Assembly: GCA_036268875.1 (NCBI GenBank)
Contig: DATATI010000049.1
Coordinates: forward strand, 62,001-126,000
Length of the DNA: 64,000 nucleotides
Origin: Polyangia bacterium
Lineage (GTDB): Bacteria > Myxococcota_A > Polyangia > Fen-1088
Reading direction: 5' to 3'
Made by a program: the position numbers and the translations under genes. Every line of letters begins with the position of its first letter. Position 1 is the first letter of the stretch. The notes beneath the pieces were generated by a model. That model had not been told where the DNA came from, ran no database searches, and saw only the letters and a list, made by a program, of their open reading frames with translations. Shown here in pieces: positions 45,626 to 55,234 of the stretch.

Positions 45626-48600
45626 GCATCTCGGGCCCCTTCATTCGCCGTCCGGTGGGGACGGCGCTTTTGATGGTGGGCGTCCTCATCGCCGGCCTGG
45701 TCGGCTATCGCCAGCTGCCGGTGTCCGCGCTGCCGCAGGTGGATTACCCGACCATTGTGGTGTCGACCCTGCTGCCAGGGGCCAGCGCGGACACGATGGT
45801 GTCGGCGGTGACCACCCCTCTCGAACGGCAGCTCGGTCAGATCCCGTCGCTGGCGCAGCTGACCTCGGTGTCCAGCGCGGCCAGCTCGCAGATCACGCTG
45901 CAGTTCAATCTTGACCGCGACATCGATTCGGCCGAGCAGGACGTGCAGGCGGCCATCAACGCGTCGTCGAACCTGCTGCCGCGCACGCTGCCCACGCCAC
46001 CGACGTACAGCAAGAGCAACCCCGCCGACGTGCCGGTGATTTCGTTCAGCGTCAGCTCGGACACCGTGCCGCTGTCGCAGGTCGACGATTACGCCGATTC
46101 GATCCTGGCCCAGAAGATCTCGCAGGTCTCGGGCGTCGGCCTGGTGACGTTGAACGGCGGGCAGCGGCCGGCGGTGCGCGTGCAAGTGGATCCGGTGGCG
46201 CTGGCCGGGCGCGGCCTGTCGCTGGAGGATGTGCGGACCGTTCTCGCGGCGGCCAACGTCAACCAGCCGAAGGGCAACCTGGACGGCCCGCGCCAGAACT
46301 ACACCGTCGCGGCCAACGACCAGCTGGTCGAGGCGGCCGGCTACGCGCCGCTGATCATCGCCTACAAGGACGGCTCGCCGGTACGCCTGGCCGACGTGGC
46401 CAAGATCGTCGACGGCGTCGAGAACGACCAGCTGGCCGGCTGGGCGGGCGCGCATCGAGCGGTGATCGTCAACGTCCAGCGCCAGCCCGGCGCCAACTTG
46501 ATCGAAGTCGCCGCGCGCGTGAAGGCCTTGCTGCCGCAGCTTTCGGCGTCGCTGCCGCGCGGGATCGACGTCAAGGTCTTGAGCGACCGCACCGAGACCG
46601 TGCGCGCCTCCGTCGACGACGTGCAGTTCACCTTGCTTTTGACCATCGGCCTGGTGGTGGCGGTGATCTACCTTTTCCTGCACAGCTTCCGGGCCACCAT
46701 CATCCCGGGCGTGGCGGTGCCGCTGTCGCTGGTGGCCACGTTCGGCGTCATGCTGCTGGCCGGGTACAGCCTGAACAACCTGACCCTGATGGCGCTGACC
46801 ATCTCGACCGGGTTCGTCGTCGACGACGCCATCGTGATGATCGAAAACATCGCCCGTTACATCGAAGAGGGCGTGCCGCCGCTGGAGGCGGCGCTGAAAG
46901 GATCAAAACAGATCGGCTTCACCATCATGTCCTTGACGGTGTCGCTGGTGGCGGTGCTGATCCCGCTGCTGTTCATGGGGGGGATCATCGGGCGGCTGTT
47001 TCGCGAGTTCGCCGCCACCCTGAGCACGGCCATCGTCGCCTCGGCGTTCGTGTCGCTGACCCTGACCGCGATGATGTGCGCGCACATTTTGAAGCCGCAC
47101 AAGAAAGGCGAAGAGAAGACCAACGCCGTCGCCCGGGTGTCCGAAAAACTGTGGAGCCGGGCGGTGGCCCTTTACGACCGCGGCCTGCAATGGGTGTTCG
47201 CGCACCAGGGCCTGACGCTGGCGGCGACGGTGGCGACGGTGGCGTTCACCGCGCTTTTGGCGGTGATCGTGCCGAAGGGTTTGTTTCCGCAGCAGGACAC
47301 CGGCTTGCTTCTGGGCGTCACCGAGGCGCCACCGGATATTTCGTTCGACGCCATGAGCGAGCGCCAGCGCGCCGTCGCCGACGTGGTGCGCGTCGATCCC
47401 GACGTGGCCAGCGTGGCGTCGTTCATCGGCGCCGACGGCACCAACCCCACGCTGAACAGCGGGCGGCTGTCGATCACCTTGAAGGCGCACAAGGACCGCA
47501 AGGCCGGCGCCCAGGAGATCATCAACCGCTTGAACGCCAAGCTGACCCAGATTGCCGGCGTCGATGTTTACCTGCAGGCGGTGCAAGACCTGCAGATCGA
47601 AACCCGCACCAGCCGCACGCAGTATCAGTACACGCTGGAAGACGCCGACCCGGCCGAGCTGGCCGAATGGGCGCCGCGCTTGCTAGAGCGGTTGCGCCAG
47701 CAGCCCGAGCTGACCGATGTGGCCAGCGATCAACAATCGGGTGGCTTGCAGCTTTCGCTGGTGGTCGATCGCGACACGGCGTCGCGGCTGGGCGTCACCT
47801 CGCAGGCCATCGACGACACGCTGTACGACGCCTTCGGGCAGCGGCAGGTGTCGACCATCTTCACGCAGCTGAATCTTTATCGGGTGATTCTGGAGGTGGC
47901 GCCCGCCTATCAACAAGACCCGCAGGCGCTGGATCAGATCTACTTGCACACCTTGAGCGGCGCGGCTGTGCCGCTGTCGTCGTTCGCCCACTACGAGCAG
48001 CGGCAGACCACGCTGTCCATCGCCCACGAGGGACAGTTTCCGGCCGTCACGCTGTCCTTCAACGTCGGTGGCCGGGCCTCGCTGGGCGAGGCAGTGAAAG
48101 TGGTCGACGCCGCCTTCGCCGCGCTGGGCGCGCCGATGGGACTGCACGGCGACTTCCAGGGCGCCGCCGCCGCCTTCAGCGATTCGCTGACCAGCGAGCC
48201 GTTGCTGATCCTGGCCGCGCTGGTCACCGTCTATATCGTGCTGGGCGTCCTTTACGAAAGTTACATCCACCCGATCACCATCCTCAGCACGCTGCCGTCG
48301 GCGGGCGTGGGCGCGTTCCTGGCGCTGATTATCTGCGGCGAAGAGTTTTCGATCATTGCCCTCATCGGGATCATCTTGCTGATCGGCATCGTCAAGAAGA
48401 ACGCCATCATGATGATCGACTTTGCCCTGGAGGCCGAGCGCGACCAGAAGAAAAGTCCGCGGGAGGCCATTCACCAGGCCTGTCTGCTGCGTTTTCGTCC
48501 GATCATGATGACCACCGCGGCGGCGCTGCTGGGCGGGTTGCCGCTGGCCTTGGGCCGGGGCATCGGCTCGGAGTTGCGGCGCCCGCTGGGGATCACCATT

Positions 48601-48762
48601 GTCGGCGGCTTGTTGCTGTCGCAGGTGCTGACGTTGTTCACCACGCCGGTCATCTATCTATACATGGAACGGGCGGCGGCCTGGCTGCGGCGCAAGCGCG
48701 GCGCGCGCCGGCCGCTGGCGACAGCGACAGCGACGGGCAGGGAAGGGGACAGCGGGTCGTGA
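45622..48762 (+). CDS. RND efflux permease (MdtB-like)
   Basis: A 1046-residue permease with the RND layout: transmembrane helix 1 (SGPFIRRPVGTALLMVGVLI), large periplasmic loop, helices 2-6 with ISTGFVVDDAIVMIENI (the DD proton-relay pair in helix 4), loop 2, and helices 8-12 with GIVKKNAIMMIDFALEAE (the Lys partner). QQDTGLLLGVTEAPPDIS and RTSRTQYQYTLEDADP are typical of the MdtB/MdtC subfamily. Works with the next gene product in a mixed trimer by analogy with MdtABC; substrate unknown. Confidence 0.93.
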   Translation: MSISGPFIRRPVGTALLMVGVLIAGLVGYRQLPVSALPQVDYPTIVVSTLLPGASADTMVSAVTTPLERQLGQIPSLAQLTSVSSAASSQITLQFNLDRDIDSAEQDVQAAINASSNLLPRTLPTPPTYSKSNPADVPVISFSVSSDTVPLSQVDDYADSILAQKISQVSGVGLVTLNGGQRPAVRVQVDPVALAGRGLSLEDVRTVLAAANVNQPKGNLDGPRQNYTVAANDQLVEAAGYAPLIIAYKDGSPVRLADVAKIVDGVENDQLAGWAGAHRAVIVNVQRQPGANLIEVAARVKALLPQLSASLPRGIDVKVLSDRTETVRASVDDVQFTLLLTIGLVVAVIYLFLHSFRATIIPGVAVPLSLVATFGVMLLAGYSLNNLTLMALTISTGFVVDDAIVMIENIARYIEEGVPPLEAALKGSKQIGFTIMSLTVSLVAVLIPLLFMGGIIGRLFREFAATLSTAIVASAFVSLTLTAMMCAHILKPHKKGEEKTNAVARVSEKLWSRAVALYDRGLQWVFAHQGLTLAATVATVAFTALLAVIVPKGLFPQQDTGLLLGVTEAPPDISFDAMSERQRAVADVVRVDPDVASVASFIGADGTNPTLNSGRLSITLKAHKDRKAGAQEIINRLNAKLTQIAGVDVYLQAVQDLQIETRTSRTQYQYTLEDADPAELAEWAPRLLERLRQQPELTDVASDQQSGGLQLSLVVDRDTASRLGVTSQAIDDTLYDAFGQRQVSTIFTQLNLYRVILEVAPAYQQDPQALDQIYLHTLSGAAVPLSSFAHYEQRQTTLSIAHEGQFPAVTLSFNVGGRASLGEAVKVVDAAFAALGAPMGLHGDFQGAAAAFSDSLTSEPLLILAALVTVYIVLGVLYESYIHPITILSTLPSAGVGAFLALIICGEEFSIIALIGIILLIGIVKKNAIMMIDFALEAERDQKKSPREAIHQACLLRFRPIMMTTAAALLGGLPLALGRGIGSELRRPLGITIVGGLLLSQVLTLFTTPVIYLYMERAAAWLRRKRGARRPLATATATGREGDSGS

Positions 48763-51700
48763 GTGACGAGACGCCGAAGCCGCGCGCGCCCGCCGACGGC
48801 GACGCGGTCGAAGCAGAAGGCAGCCAGCGCACCGGCATCTCGGCGCCGTTCATTCGCCGTCCGGTGGCCACCTCGCTGCTGGCGGCGGCGGTTTTGTTGG
48901 CGGGCGGGGCGGCGTTCCTCACCTTGCCGGTGGCGCCGTTGCCGAAGGTGGATTTTCCGACGGTGTCCGTGTCGGCGGCGCTGCCCGGCGCCAGCCCGGA
49001 CACCATGGCGTCGTCGGTGGCCACGCCGCTTGAACGCCGGTTCGGGCGTATCGCCGGCTTGACCGAGATGACCTCGACCAGCGCGCTTGGCTCCGCCAAC
49101 ATCACGCTGCAGTTCGATCTGGACCGCGACGTGGCGGCCGCCGCGCGCGACGTGCAGGCGGCCATCAACGCCGCCGGCGGCGAGCTGCCGCCGAATCTGC
49201 CGACGCGCCCCAACTACCGCAAGGTCAATCCGGCCGATTCGCCGATCCTGATCTTGTCGTTGCGGTCGGACGCGCTGCCGCTGGCCCAGGTGTTTGACGC
49301 CGCCAACAGCGTGCTGGCCCAGAAGATGTCACAGATCGAGGGCGTCGGGCAGGTGTTCGTGGGCGGCGGACAGCAGCCGGCCGTGCGGGTGCAGGTCGAC
49401 GGCGAGACGCTGGCCGGCATGGGACTGTCCAGCGCCGACGTGCGCGCCGCGCTGGCGTCGTCGACGTCCAACCAGCCGAAGGGGATGATCAGCGGCGCGC
49501 ACTCGACGTATTCGGTCTCCGCCAACGATCAGCTGCTGGTCGCCGACGACTATCGCAAGCTGGTGATCTCGTATACCGGCAACTCGGCGGTGCGCCTCGG
49601 CGACGTGGCGCGCGTCTTCGACGACGTCGAGAACAACCGCCTGGCCGCCTGGATCGACGGCAAGCGAACGGTCCTGATGATCATCCGCCGCGAACCCGGC
49701 GCCAATATTCTGGACACCATCGATCGCATCAAGGAAGCGCTGCCGCGCCTGACCGAATCCATCTCGCCAGCCATCGAGGTCAAGCTGGTCATGGACCGCA
49801 CCGAGACCATCCGCGCGTCGGTGCGCGACGTCGAAATCACGCTGGTCCTCAGCGTTCTTTTGGTGACCCTGGTGGTCTACATCTTCCTGCGCAGCGCGCG
49901 CGCCACCATCATTCCCAGCGTCGCCGTGCCGCTGTCGCTGGTGGGCACGTTCGGCATCATGTACCTCTTCGGGTACAGCCTGGACAACCTGTCATTGATG
50001 GCCCTGACCATCTCGACCGGTTTCGTCGTCGATGACGCCATCGTCGTCACCGAGAACATCACGCGCTTCATTGAACAGGGCATGCCGCCGCTGAAGGCGG
50101 CGCTGGCCGGGGCGCGCCAGATCGGCTTTACCATCGTGTCGATCACCGTCTCGCTGATCGCCGTGTTCATTCCGATCTTGCTGATGGGCGGGATCGTCGG
50201 GCGGCTGTTTCGCGAGTTTGCCGTGACCTTGAGCATCGCCATCGCCTTGTCGGCCGTGGTGTCGCTGACGGTGACGCCGACCATGGCGGCCTATCTGTTA
50301 CGGTCAGAGGCCGAAACGCAGCGGACCCGTTTCTACCGCTGGTCCGAACGTTTCTTCCAAGCGCTGTCGCGCGGGTACGACCGCGGCATCACCTGGGTGT
50401 TGAACCACGCCGTGCTGGTGCTGCTGCTGACCGTGGCGACGGTGGCGCTGACCGGGGTGCTGGCCGTGGTGGTGCCGAAGGGGCTGTTCCCGCAGCAGGA
50501 CACCGGCTTGCTGGCAGGATTTTCCGAGGCGTCGCAGGACATCTCGTCGACCGCCATGCGCGGACTGCAGGAAAAGGTGATCGCCCTGGTGGCCGAGGAT
50601 CCCGACGTGGCGCACGTGGTGTGTTTCGTGGGCGGCGGAAACAACGCCGGCAACACCGGCTCGTTGTTCGTGACCTTGAAGCCGTATAGCCAGCGCAAGG
50701 CCACCGCCCAAGAGATCATCGGCCGCCTGCGCCCGAAGCTGGCGCGCGTTCCCGGCATCAGCTTGTTCCTGCAGGCAGTGCAAGACGTGCGCGTCGGTGG
50801 CCGCAGCTCGCGCACGCAGTACCAGTACACGTTGCAAGACGCCAACCTGGACGAGCTGCGCACCTGGGCCCCCCGCGTGCTGGACGGCCTGCGCAAAGTG
50901 CCCGAGCTGCGCGACGTGAACACCGACCAGCAGACCGCCGGTCTGGAGCTGCGCGTGGACATCGATCGCGACAGTGCCGCGCGCCTGGGCATCACGCCGG
51001 CGGCGATCGACGATGCGCTGTACGACGCCTATGGCCAGCGTCAGGTGGCGACGTCCTTCACGGCGCAGAACTACTACCGCGTCGTTCTGGAGGCCACGCC
51101 CGAGTATCAGAAAGGCCCCGATCAGCTGGCGCGCATCTTCGTGCGCAGCGCGACCGGGGCGGTGGTGCCGCTGTCGTCGGTGGCGAAGTTCAGCACCGGC
51201 CTGATGCCGCTGGGAATCACCCACCAGGGACAATTTCCCTGCGTCACCTTGTCTTTCAATCTGGCGCCCGACAAATCACTGGGGCAGGCCATCGCCTCGA
51301 TCGAACGCATCGAACGCCAGATGGGGATGCCCGCCAGCATCAGCGCCGGTTTTCAGGGCACCGCGCAGGCCTTCGGCGCGTCGCTGGCCAGCGAGCCGTG
51401 GCTGATCCTGGCGGCGCTGGTCTGCGTGTACATCGTCCTCGGAATTCTGTACGAAAGCCTGATTCACCCGATCACGATCCTGTCCACGTTGCCGTCGGCG
51501 GCGGTGGGCGCGCTGATCGCTTTGTTGCTGACCAAGCTGGACTTCAGCATCATCGCCTTGATCGGCGTCATCCTGCTGCTTGGCATCGTGAAGAAGAACG
51601 CCATCATGATGATCGACTTTGCCTTGGAAACGGAACGCGCCGAAGGGTTGGATCCCAAGGAGGCGATCCACCGCGCCTGTCTCTTACGCTTTCGCCCGAT

Positions 51701-51947
51701 CTTGATGACCACCTTGTCGGCGTTGTTCGGGGCCATCCCGCTGGCCGTCGGCCTCGGCGCTGGGTCCGAGCTGCGTCGTCCGCTGGGCATCGTGATCGTT
51801 GGCGGGCTGGCGGTGTCGCAGCTTTTGAACCTGTTCACCACGCCGGTGATCTATTTGTTTCTGGACCGGCTGCGATTGCAAAGCCGCCACCGCCGCGGGC
51901 GAAAAGCCGACAAGGCCTCGCCAAGCCCGGCACCGTCGCCGGCGTAG
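48759..51947 (+). CDS. RND efflux permease (MdtC-like)
   Basis: A 1062-residue permease starting at GTG 48759, which overlaps the preceding stop (GTGA) so translation is coupled. It has a 28-residue hydrophilic N-terminal extension (SDETPKPRAPADGDAVEAEG) before SAPFIRRPVATSLLAAAVLL. The relay residues are kept: ISTGFVVDDAIVVTENI and GIVKKNAIMMIDFALETE. It is the paralogue of the preceding gene, with near-identical blocks such as VVPKGLFPQQDTGLLAG and SRTQYQYTLQDANLDEL. An open frame continues far upstream but is a shadow of the first permease. Confidence 0.93.
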   Translation: MSDETPKPRAPADGDAVEAEGSQRTGISAPFIRRPVATSLLAAAVLLAGGAAFLTLPVAPLPKVDFPTVSVSAALPGASPDTMASSVATPLERRFGRIAGLTEMTSTSALGSANITLQFDLDRDVAAAARDVQAAINAAGGELPPNLPTRPNYRKVNPADSPILILSLRSDALPLAQVFDAANSVLAQKMSQIEGVGQVFVGGGQQPAVRVQVDGETLAGMGLSSADVRAALASSTSNQPKGMISGAHSTYSVSANDQLLVADDYRKLVISYTGNSAVRLGDVARVFDDVENNRLAAWIDGKRTVLMIIRREPGANILDTIDRIKEALPRLTESISPAIEVKLVMDRTETIRASVRDVEITLVLSVLLVTLVVYIFLRSARATIIPSVAVPLSLVGTFGIMYLFGYSLDNLSLMALTISTGFVVDDAIVVTENITRFIEQGMPPLKAALAGARQIGFTIVSITVSLIAVFIPILLMGGIVGRLFREFAVTLSIAIALSAVVSLTVTPTMAAYLLRSEAETQRTRFYRWSERFFQALSRGYDRGITWVLNHAVLVLLLTVATVALTGVLAVVVPKGLFPQQDTGLLAGFSEASQDISSTAMRGLQEKVIALVAEDPDVAHVVCFVGGGNNAGNTGSLFVTLKPYSQRKATAQEIIGRLRPKLARVPGISLFLQAVQDVRVGGRSSRTQYQYTLQDANLDELRTWAPRVLDGLRKVPELRDVNTDQQTAGLELRVDIDRDSAARLGITPAAIDDALYDAYGQRQVATSFTAQNYYRVVLEATPEYQKGPDQLARIFVRSATGAVVPLSSVAKFSTGLMPLGITHQGQFPCVTLSFNLAPDKSLGQAIASIERIERQMGMPASISAGFQGTAQAFGASLASEPWLILAALVCVYIVLGILYESLIHPITILSTLPSAAVGALIALLLTKLDFSIIALIGVILLLGIVKKNAIMMIDFALETERAEGLDPKEAIHRACLLRFRPILMTTLSALFGAIPLAVGLGAGSELRRPLGIVIVGGLAVSQLLNLFTTPVIYLFLDRLRLQSRHRRGRKADKASPSPAPSPA

Positions 51948-51981
51948 TCGCAGACGCCACCGACGGACAAGCAGACGGCGG

Positions 51982-53190
51982 TTAAGGAATCAGCGTCAGG
52001 CAGCAGCCGTTGGCGCACACGGTGCCGCCCGGGCATGAAGCCGGATCGATTCCGCCCTGACCACACGACATGATTCCCGTCGGACACATGGTCGGAGGTG
52101 GGCCGGCGTCGGGGCCGGGGGCGCCGGCGTCGGGGCTGCCGCCGCCGGCGCAGAAGATCACGCAGCCTTCGCCCGAATCGCCGCCGCTTTTGTTCTGATC
52201 TCCGTCGTGGACGATGACCTGGATGCGGTAATTGTGGCCGGAGGCCAGCGGCACGGTCCACCGCGCCTCGGCGCCGAAGCCCTGGTCGGTGAGGCCAGCG
52301 GGCGCGGGATCGCCGCCCGCCAGGTCCCATTTGTTCTTGGCTGGATCGGCGTCGGGCGTGATGGTGATCTTGTTGGGCGTCACCGTCTTGTCGACGGTGC
52401 GAACCGCCGCCTTCCACGAGCCGAAGACGGCGTCTGGTCCGCGCGGGACGCCGCCTTGCTGCCAGTCTCCGGCGCGGTTGTTCGCGTCGGCGGTGATGTC
52501 GGTGATGAACAAGACGGGCCACATCGGCCGCAGTGATTGGTCGAGGCCGTTGTTGTCGCCGGCCAGCTCGCTGGTGCCGACCTGCGGGCTCATCACGCTG
52601 CCGGGATCGGTGGTCAGCGGCGAGACCGGGTAGTCCGTCATCGTGGTGCCGGCGGCGGTTTTGATCACGACGCTGCGAACCCCCAGCGTCAGGGCGTGTT
52701 CGTCGTCGTAAAAGACGCGAACAATTCCTTCCGGCGCCGCCCCGGACGGCTGGATGGCGCGCAGCACCTCGCTTTCGCTGAACACGATGCTGGTCAGCGC
52801 GCTGCTGCTTTTGGAGGGATAGCCGCAGTCCGTGACGGCGCTCTGCTGCACGCCGGGCGTGCAGGCCAGGACGCCGGGCGTGCCGCCGTCGCCCGCGGGC
52901 TGTCCGCCCGTCCCCGAGGCACCGCCGCTGCCGGTGGCGCTGGAGCCGCCACCACCACCACCGCCGCTGCCGGTGGCGCTGGAGCTGCCACCGCCATTCG
53001 CGGCGCCCGAGCCGCCGGCATCGTTCGCGGCGCTGCCGCCGCCGCCGCTGCTGGCGTCACTGTGAATGCTGGAGCCGCCGCAGCCCCACACGCCGATGGC
53101 GACCAATGAAACCAGGATGCCCAGGCCGCGCAGGAGCGTTATTGGAGTTGCGGCTGCGCTTTCTGTGTCCGAAGGCGAGAATCGACGCAT
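51982..53190 (-). CDS. Lipoprotein with Gly/Ser linker and C-terminal Cys-rich part
   Basis: About 402 residues, start MRRFSPSDTESAAAT. Signal ITLLRGLGILVSLVAIGVWGC with lipobox Cys near 37. A Gly/Ser/Ala/Thr linker (about 45-105) contains a 25-base exact direct repeat in its DNA. The folded part (110-330) has alternating strands, TDCGYPSKSSSALTSIVFSE, GLTDQGFGAEARWTVPLASG, NYRIQVIVHDGDQNKSGGDS, in which VHDGDQN may bind metal. A cysteine-rich C-terminus (CPTGIMSCGQGG ... GGTVCANGCCLTLIP) closes it. No family is recognised; function unknown. Confidence 0.75.
   Translation of the reverse strand: MRRFSPSDTESAAATPITLLRGLGILVSLVAIGVWGCGGSSIHSDASSGGGGSAANDAGGSGAANGGGSSSATGSGGGGGGGSSATGSGGASGTGGQPAGDGGTPGVLACTPGVQQSAVTDCGYPSKSSSALTSIVFSESEVLRAIQPSGAAPEGIVRVFYDDEHALTLGVRSVVIKTAAGTTMTDYPVSPLTTDPGSVMSPQVGTSELAGDNNGLDQSLRPMWPVLFITDITADANNRAGDWQQGGVPRGPDAVFGSWKAAVRTVDKTVTPNKITITPDADPAKNKWDLAGGDPAPAGLTDQGFGAEARWTVPLASGHNYRIQVIVHDGDQNKSGGDSGEGCVIFCAGGGSPDAGAPGPDAGPPPTMCPTGIMSCGQGGIDPASCPGGTVCANGCCLTLIP
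52921..52984 (-). repeat. 25-base exact direct repeat in a lipoprotein linker
   Basis: Copies at 52921-52945 and 52960-52984, 39 bases apart, so the reading frame is kept and the encoded linker repeats the SSATGSGG unit. Typical of slippage or short duplication within Gly-rich linkers. Confidence 0.75.
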
Positions 53191-53340
53191 CTTCTGAGTA
53201 TCGGCCAAAAGCGATCGAACTTAACCCCGAATTTGTCAGCCCGAGTCTCCGGTGTTGTCGCGAGGTCGTTGCCGAGTGGTTGCTGGACCTGGGCCATGCG
53301 GCCGACGACAGTCGTTGCGCTCTTAATGAAGGAGATCGCG

Positions 53341-53580
53341 ATGCGACTGTCCCAGCTGGCGAACGGACCATGGTGGATGGCGTTGGCCCTGGCCGAGCTA
53401 CTGGGCGGCGCGGGGTTCGCGGCTTGCTCGGCCAGCGACGGCAATACCAGCAAGGCCGACGACACCGGTTCGGTGGCCGCTTCCGACGGCGATCCGGCGC
53501 CGTCGTGCGGGGATTCGTCGACGGTGATGATCGCCTGCAATGCCCCCGGCCCGCAGACCGACGAAGGGTTCTCGCGCTGA
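53341..53580 (+). CDS. Small lipoprotein, 79 residues
   Basis: Start MRLSQLANGPWWMALALAEL with AAGGAG seven bases upstream. The signal sequence ends GGAGFAAC (lipobox Cys about 29), followed by a Ser/Asp-rich stretch (SASDGNTSKADDTGSVAASD) and two further cysteines (SCGDSS, MIACNAPGPQ). No family recognised; it could be a surface or matrix peptide. The stop codon TGA (53578-53580) abuts the stop of the convergent lipoprotein gene with no spacer. Confidence 0.65.
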   Translation: MRLSQLANGPWWMALALAELLGGAGFAACSASDGNTSKADDTGSVAASDGDPAPSCGDSSTVMIACNAPGPQTDEGFSR

Positions 53581-54570
53581 TCAGGGCTGGCCGGCGTCGG
53601 GCGAATCGCCGCAGCCGATCTTGTTGCTGCTGATGCGGATGTCGTCGATCCAGATGTCGGTCAAGATCGGGCTTGCGTGGTACTGCAGCACGCCGATGGA
53701 CATCAGGCTGAACGCCGGCGGTTTGCGGTCGCTGAAGTTGCTGACCTGCTCGGGCAGCTCTTTGTCGTTGACCCACACGCGGCGCATGGTGGTGGTGGCG
53801 TTCCCGCCTTGCATCAGCTCCAGGCAGATCCAGGTCTGCGGCACCAGGCGCGTCGACGAGTCGGGGCCGAACTCCGTGAAGGTCGGGCCGTGCGCGTGGA
53901 CGTCGGGGCCGGCGCCGTAATACTCCGAATAACCCAGGTACTGCTTGTTGCCCGCTGTTGCCAGGCCCGCCTCGACGAACCCGAGATCGTTGTTTCCGGT
54001 CGCCAGCAGATAGGCCATGTGGAATCCGCCCATCATGTCGAAGGGCAGGTCGGGGCTGACGTAGATGAACGCCCGCGTATAGAACGTGTTGCTCTTGGCC
54101 GGGAAGGTGACGGCGTCGGTGATCTGCGCGGTGTTGCTTTGCCCGGCCACCAGCTTGACGTGCAGCGCATGGGTGCCGCCGTGAACGTGTTCGCCGTCGA
54201 CGGTCAGGCTGGTGCCGGTGGTGGTCTTCATGCCCCAGACCTTGGGGTCGATGGCGCCGCTTTCAAAGTCCTCGCACAGCTCGTTGCCGCTGACGGTGCA
54301 GTTTCCTGAAACGGCGCCATCGTCGGCGCTGTCCGTCGCCGCGTCTGCCGCTGGCGCGCCGCCCGTGCCGGCGCCGCCCGTGCCGGCCCCTCCCGTGCCG
54401 CCAGCGCTGCCGCCCGTGCCGGCGGCGCTGCCCTGGTCGACCCCAGCGTCAACCGCCGCCGCGCCACCGGCGCCCCCGCTTCCCCCTTGGCCGACCGCTC
54501 CCGCGCCACACGCCCCCAACCCCGTCGCTGCCAAAATCAAAAAGCCAGACAGGACAGAATTTGCCTTCAT
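53581..54570 (-). CDS. Lipoprotein with jelly-roll (Cip1/polysaccharide lyase-like) domain
   Basis: A 329-residue protein, start MKANSVLSGFLILAATGLGAC with a lipobox Cys21. A linker of Gly/Ala/Thr repeats (AGTGGSAGGTGGAGTGGAGT) extends to about 90. The domain from about 100 (NELCEDFESGAIDPKVWGMK, VDGEHVHGGTHALHVKLVAG, AFIYVSPDLPFDMMGGFHMA, WICLELMQGGNATTTMRRVW, PILTDIWIDDIRISSNKIGC) has the opening and closing strands of the concanavalin-like jelly roll found in Cip1-type and polysaccharide lyase proteins. Carbohydrate binding or cleavage is inferred from the fold. Confidence 0.75.
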   Translation of the reverse strand: MKANSVLSGFLILAATGLGACGAGAVGQGGSGGAGGAAAVDAGVDQGSAAGTGGSAGGTGGAGTGGAGTGGAPAADAATDSADDGAVSGNCTVSGNELCEDFESGAIDPKVWGMKTTTGTSLTVDGEHVHGGTHALHVKLVAGQSNTAQITDAVTFPAKSNTFYTRAFIYVSPDLPFDMMGGFHMAYLLATGNNDLGFVEAGLATAGNKQYLGYSEYYGAGPDVHAHGPTFTEFGPDSSTRLVPQTWICLELMQGGNATTTMRRVWVNDKELPEQVSNFSDRKPPAFSLMSIGVLQYHASPILTDIWIDDIRISSNKIGCGDSPDAGQP

Positions 54571-54781
54571 CTGTTTGTTACAGACGCCGGTGGCCCGACC
54601 GGCAGGCACAAATTCCACGGTTGTCGTGGCCTTGCCTTGACTGCCAGCGGCAGACGGGCGCCGCGTTCGTTGGGCACGGTTGCAGGGCGGCCTTCGCGTC
54701 GTCACGGCAAGGTCACCAGACGTTAACTCGATCGCCGCCGCCGGGCCGTTATGGTGCGGCCCTCTCGAAAGGCGGCGACTG

Positions 54782-54943
54782 ATGACGACCACCGGTATTG
54801 CCCTGGAACAGAACCGTCCGTCCGGTTCGCGACTGGACGAGAAGATGAAAGCCGGGCCCGGGCGCCTCTGGGTGATCGTCTTCCTGATCGCCCTGGTCAT
54901 CGGCCTTGGATACGTGGGCCTCCCCGTGCCGCTCCGCGATTAA
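54782..54943 (+). CDS. Small single-pass membrane protein, 53 residues
   Basis: ATG 54782 opens MTTTGIALEQNRPSGSRLDE, followed by KMKAGPGRLWVIVFLIALVIGLGYVGLPV, a hydrophobic helix of about 20 residues near the C-terminus. No family recognised. The ribosome site (AAAGG about ten bases away) is modest, so its reality rests mainly on the well-formed helix. The following 290 bases up to the RND permease gene hold no convincing gene. Confidence 0.45.
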   Translation: MTTTGIALEQNRPSGSRLDEKMKAGPGRLWVIVFLIALVIGLGYVGLPVPLRD

Positions 54944-55234
54944 CCGATCAAAGTCCCGGAACCAGCGCCGGAATGGCTGTCATTCGGGCCATTCGCGCGA
55001 GCTTGGACCTCCCCATGTGAACCTCCCAGGCAAGCCAGGATACGCGCAGCGAGGGCGGTTGGGTCGAGGCGACACCATCAACGACGGCAAGTGTTCTCGA
55101 AGCGTACCGCGCCACCCACGCGGGCGCCGGTGTCCGAGAGGGGAACCAGGGCCGACATCCTCGGGCATCGGTAGCATGGGATCAGCGCGAAGCGGCCGTT
55201 GGAAGGCCGAACTCGGCAGGGCCGCCCTATGGTT

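Noticed and set aside
47076-48758. Plus-strand extension of the second RND permease frame
   Set aside because: It overlaps the first permease in another frame and is low-complexity Arg/Gly sequence; translation starts at GTG 48759.
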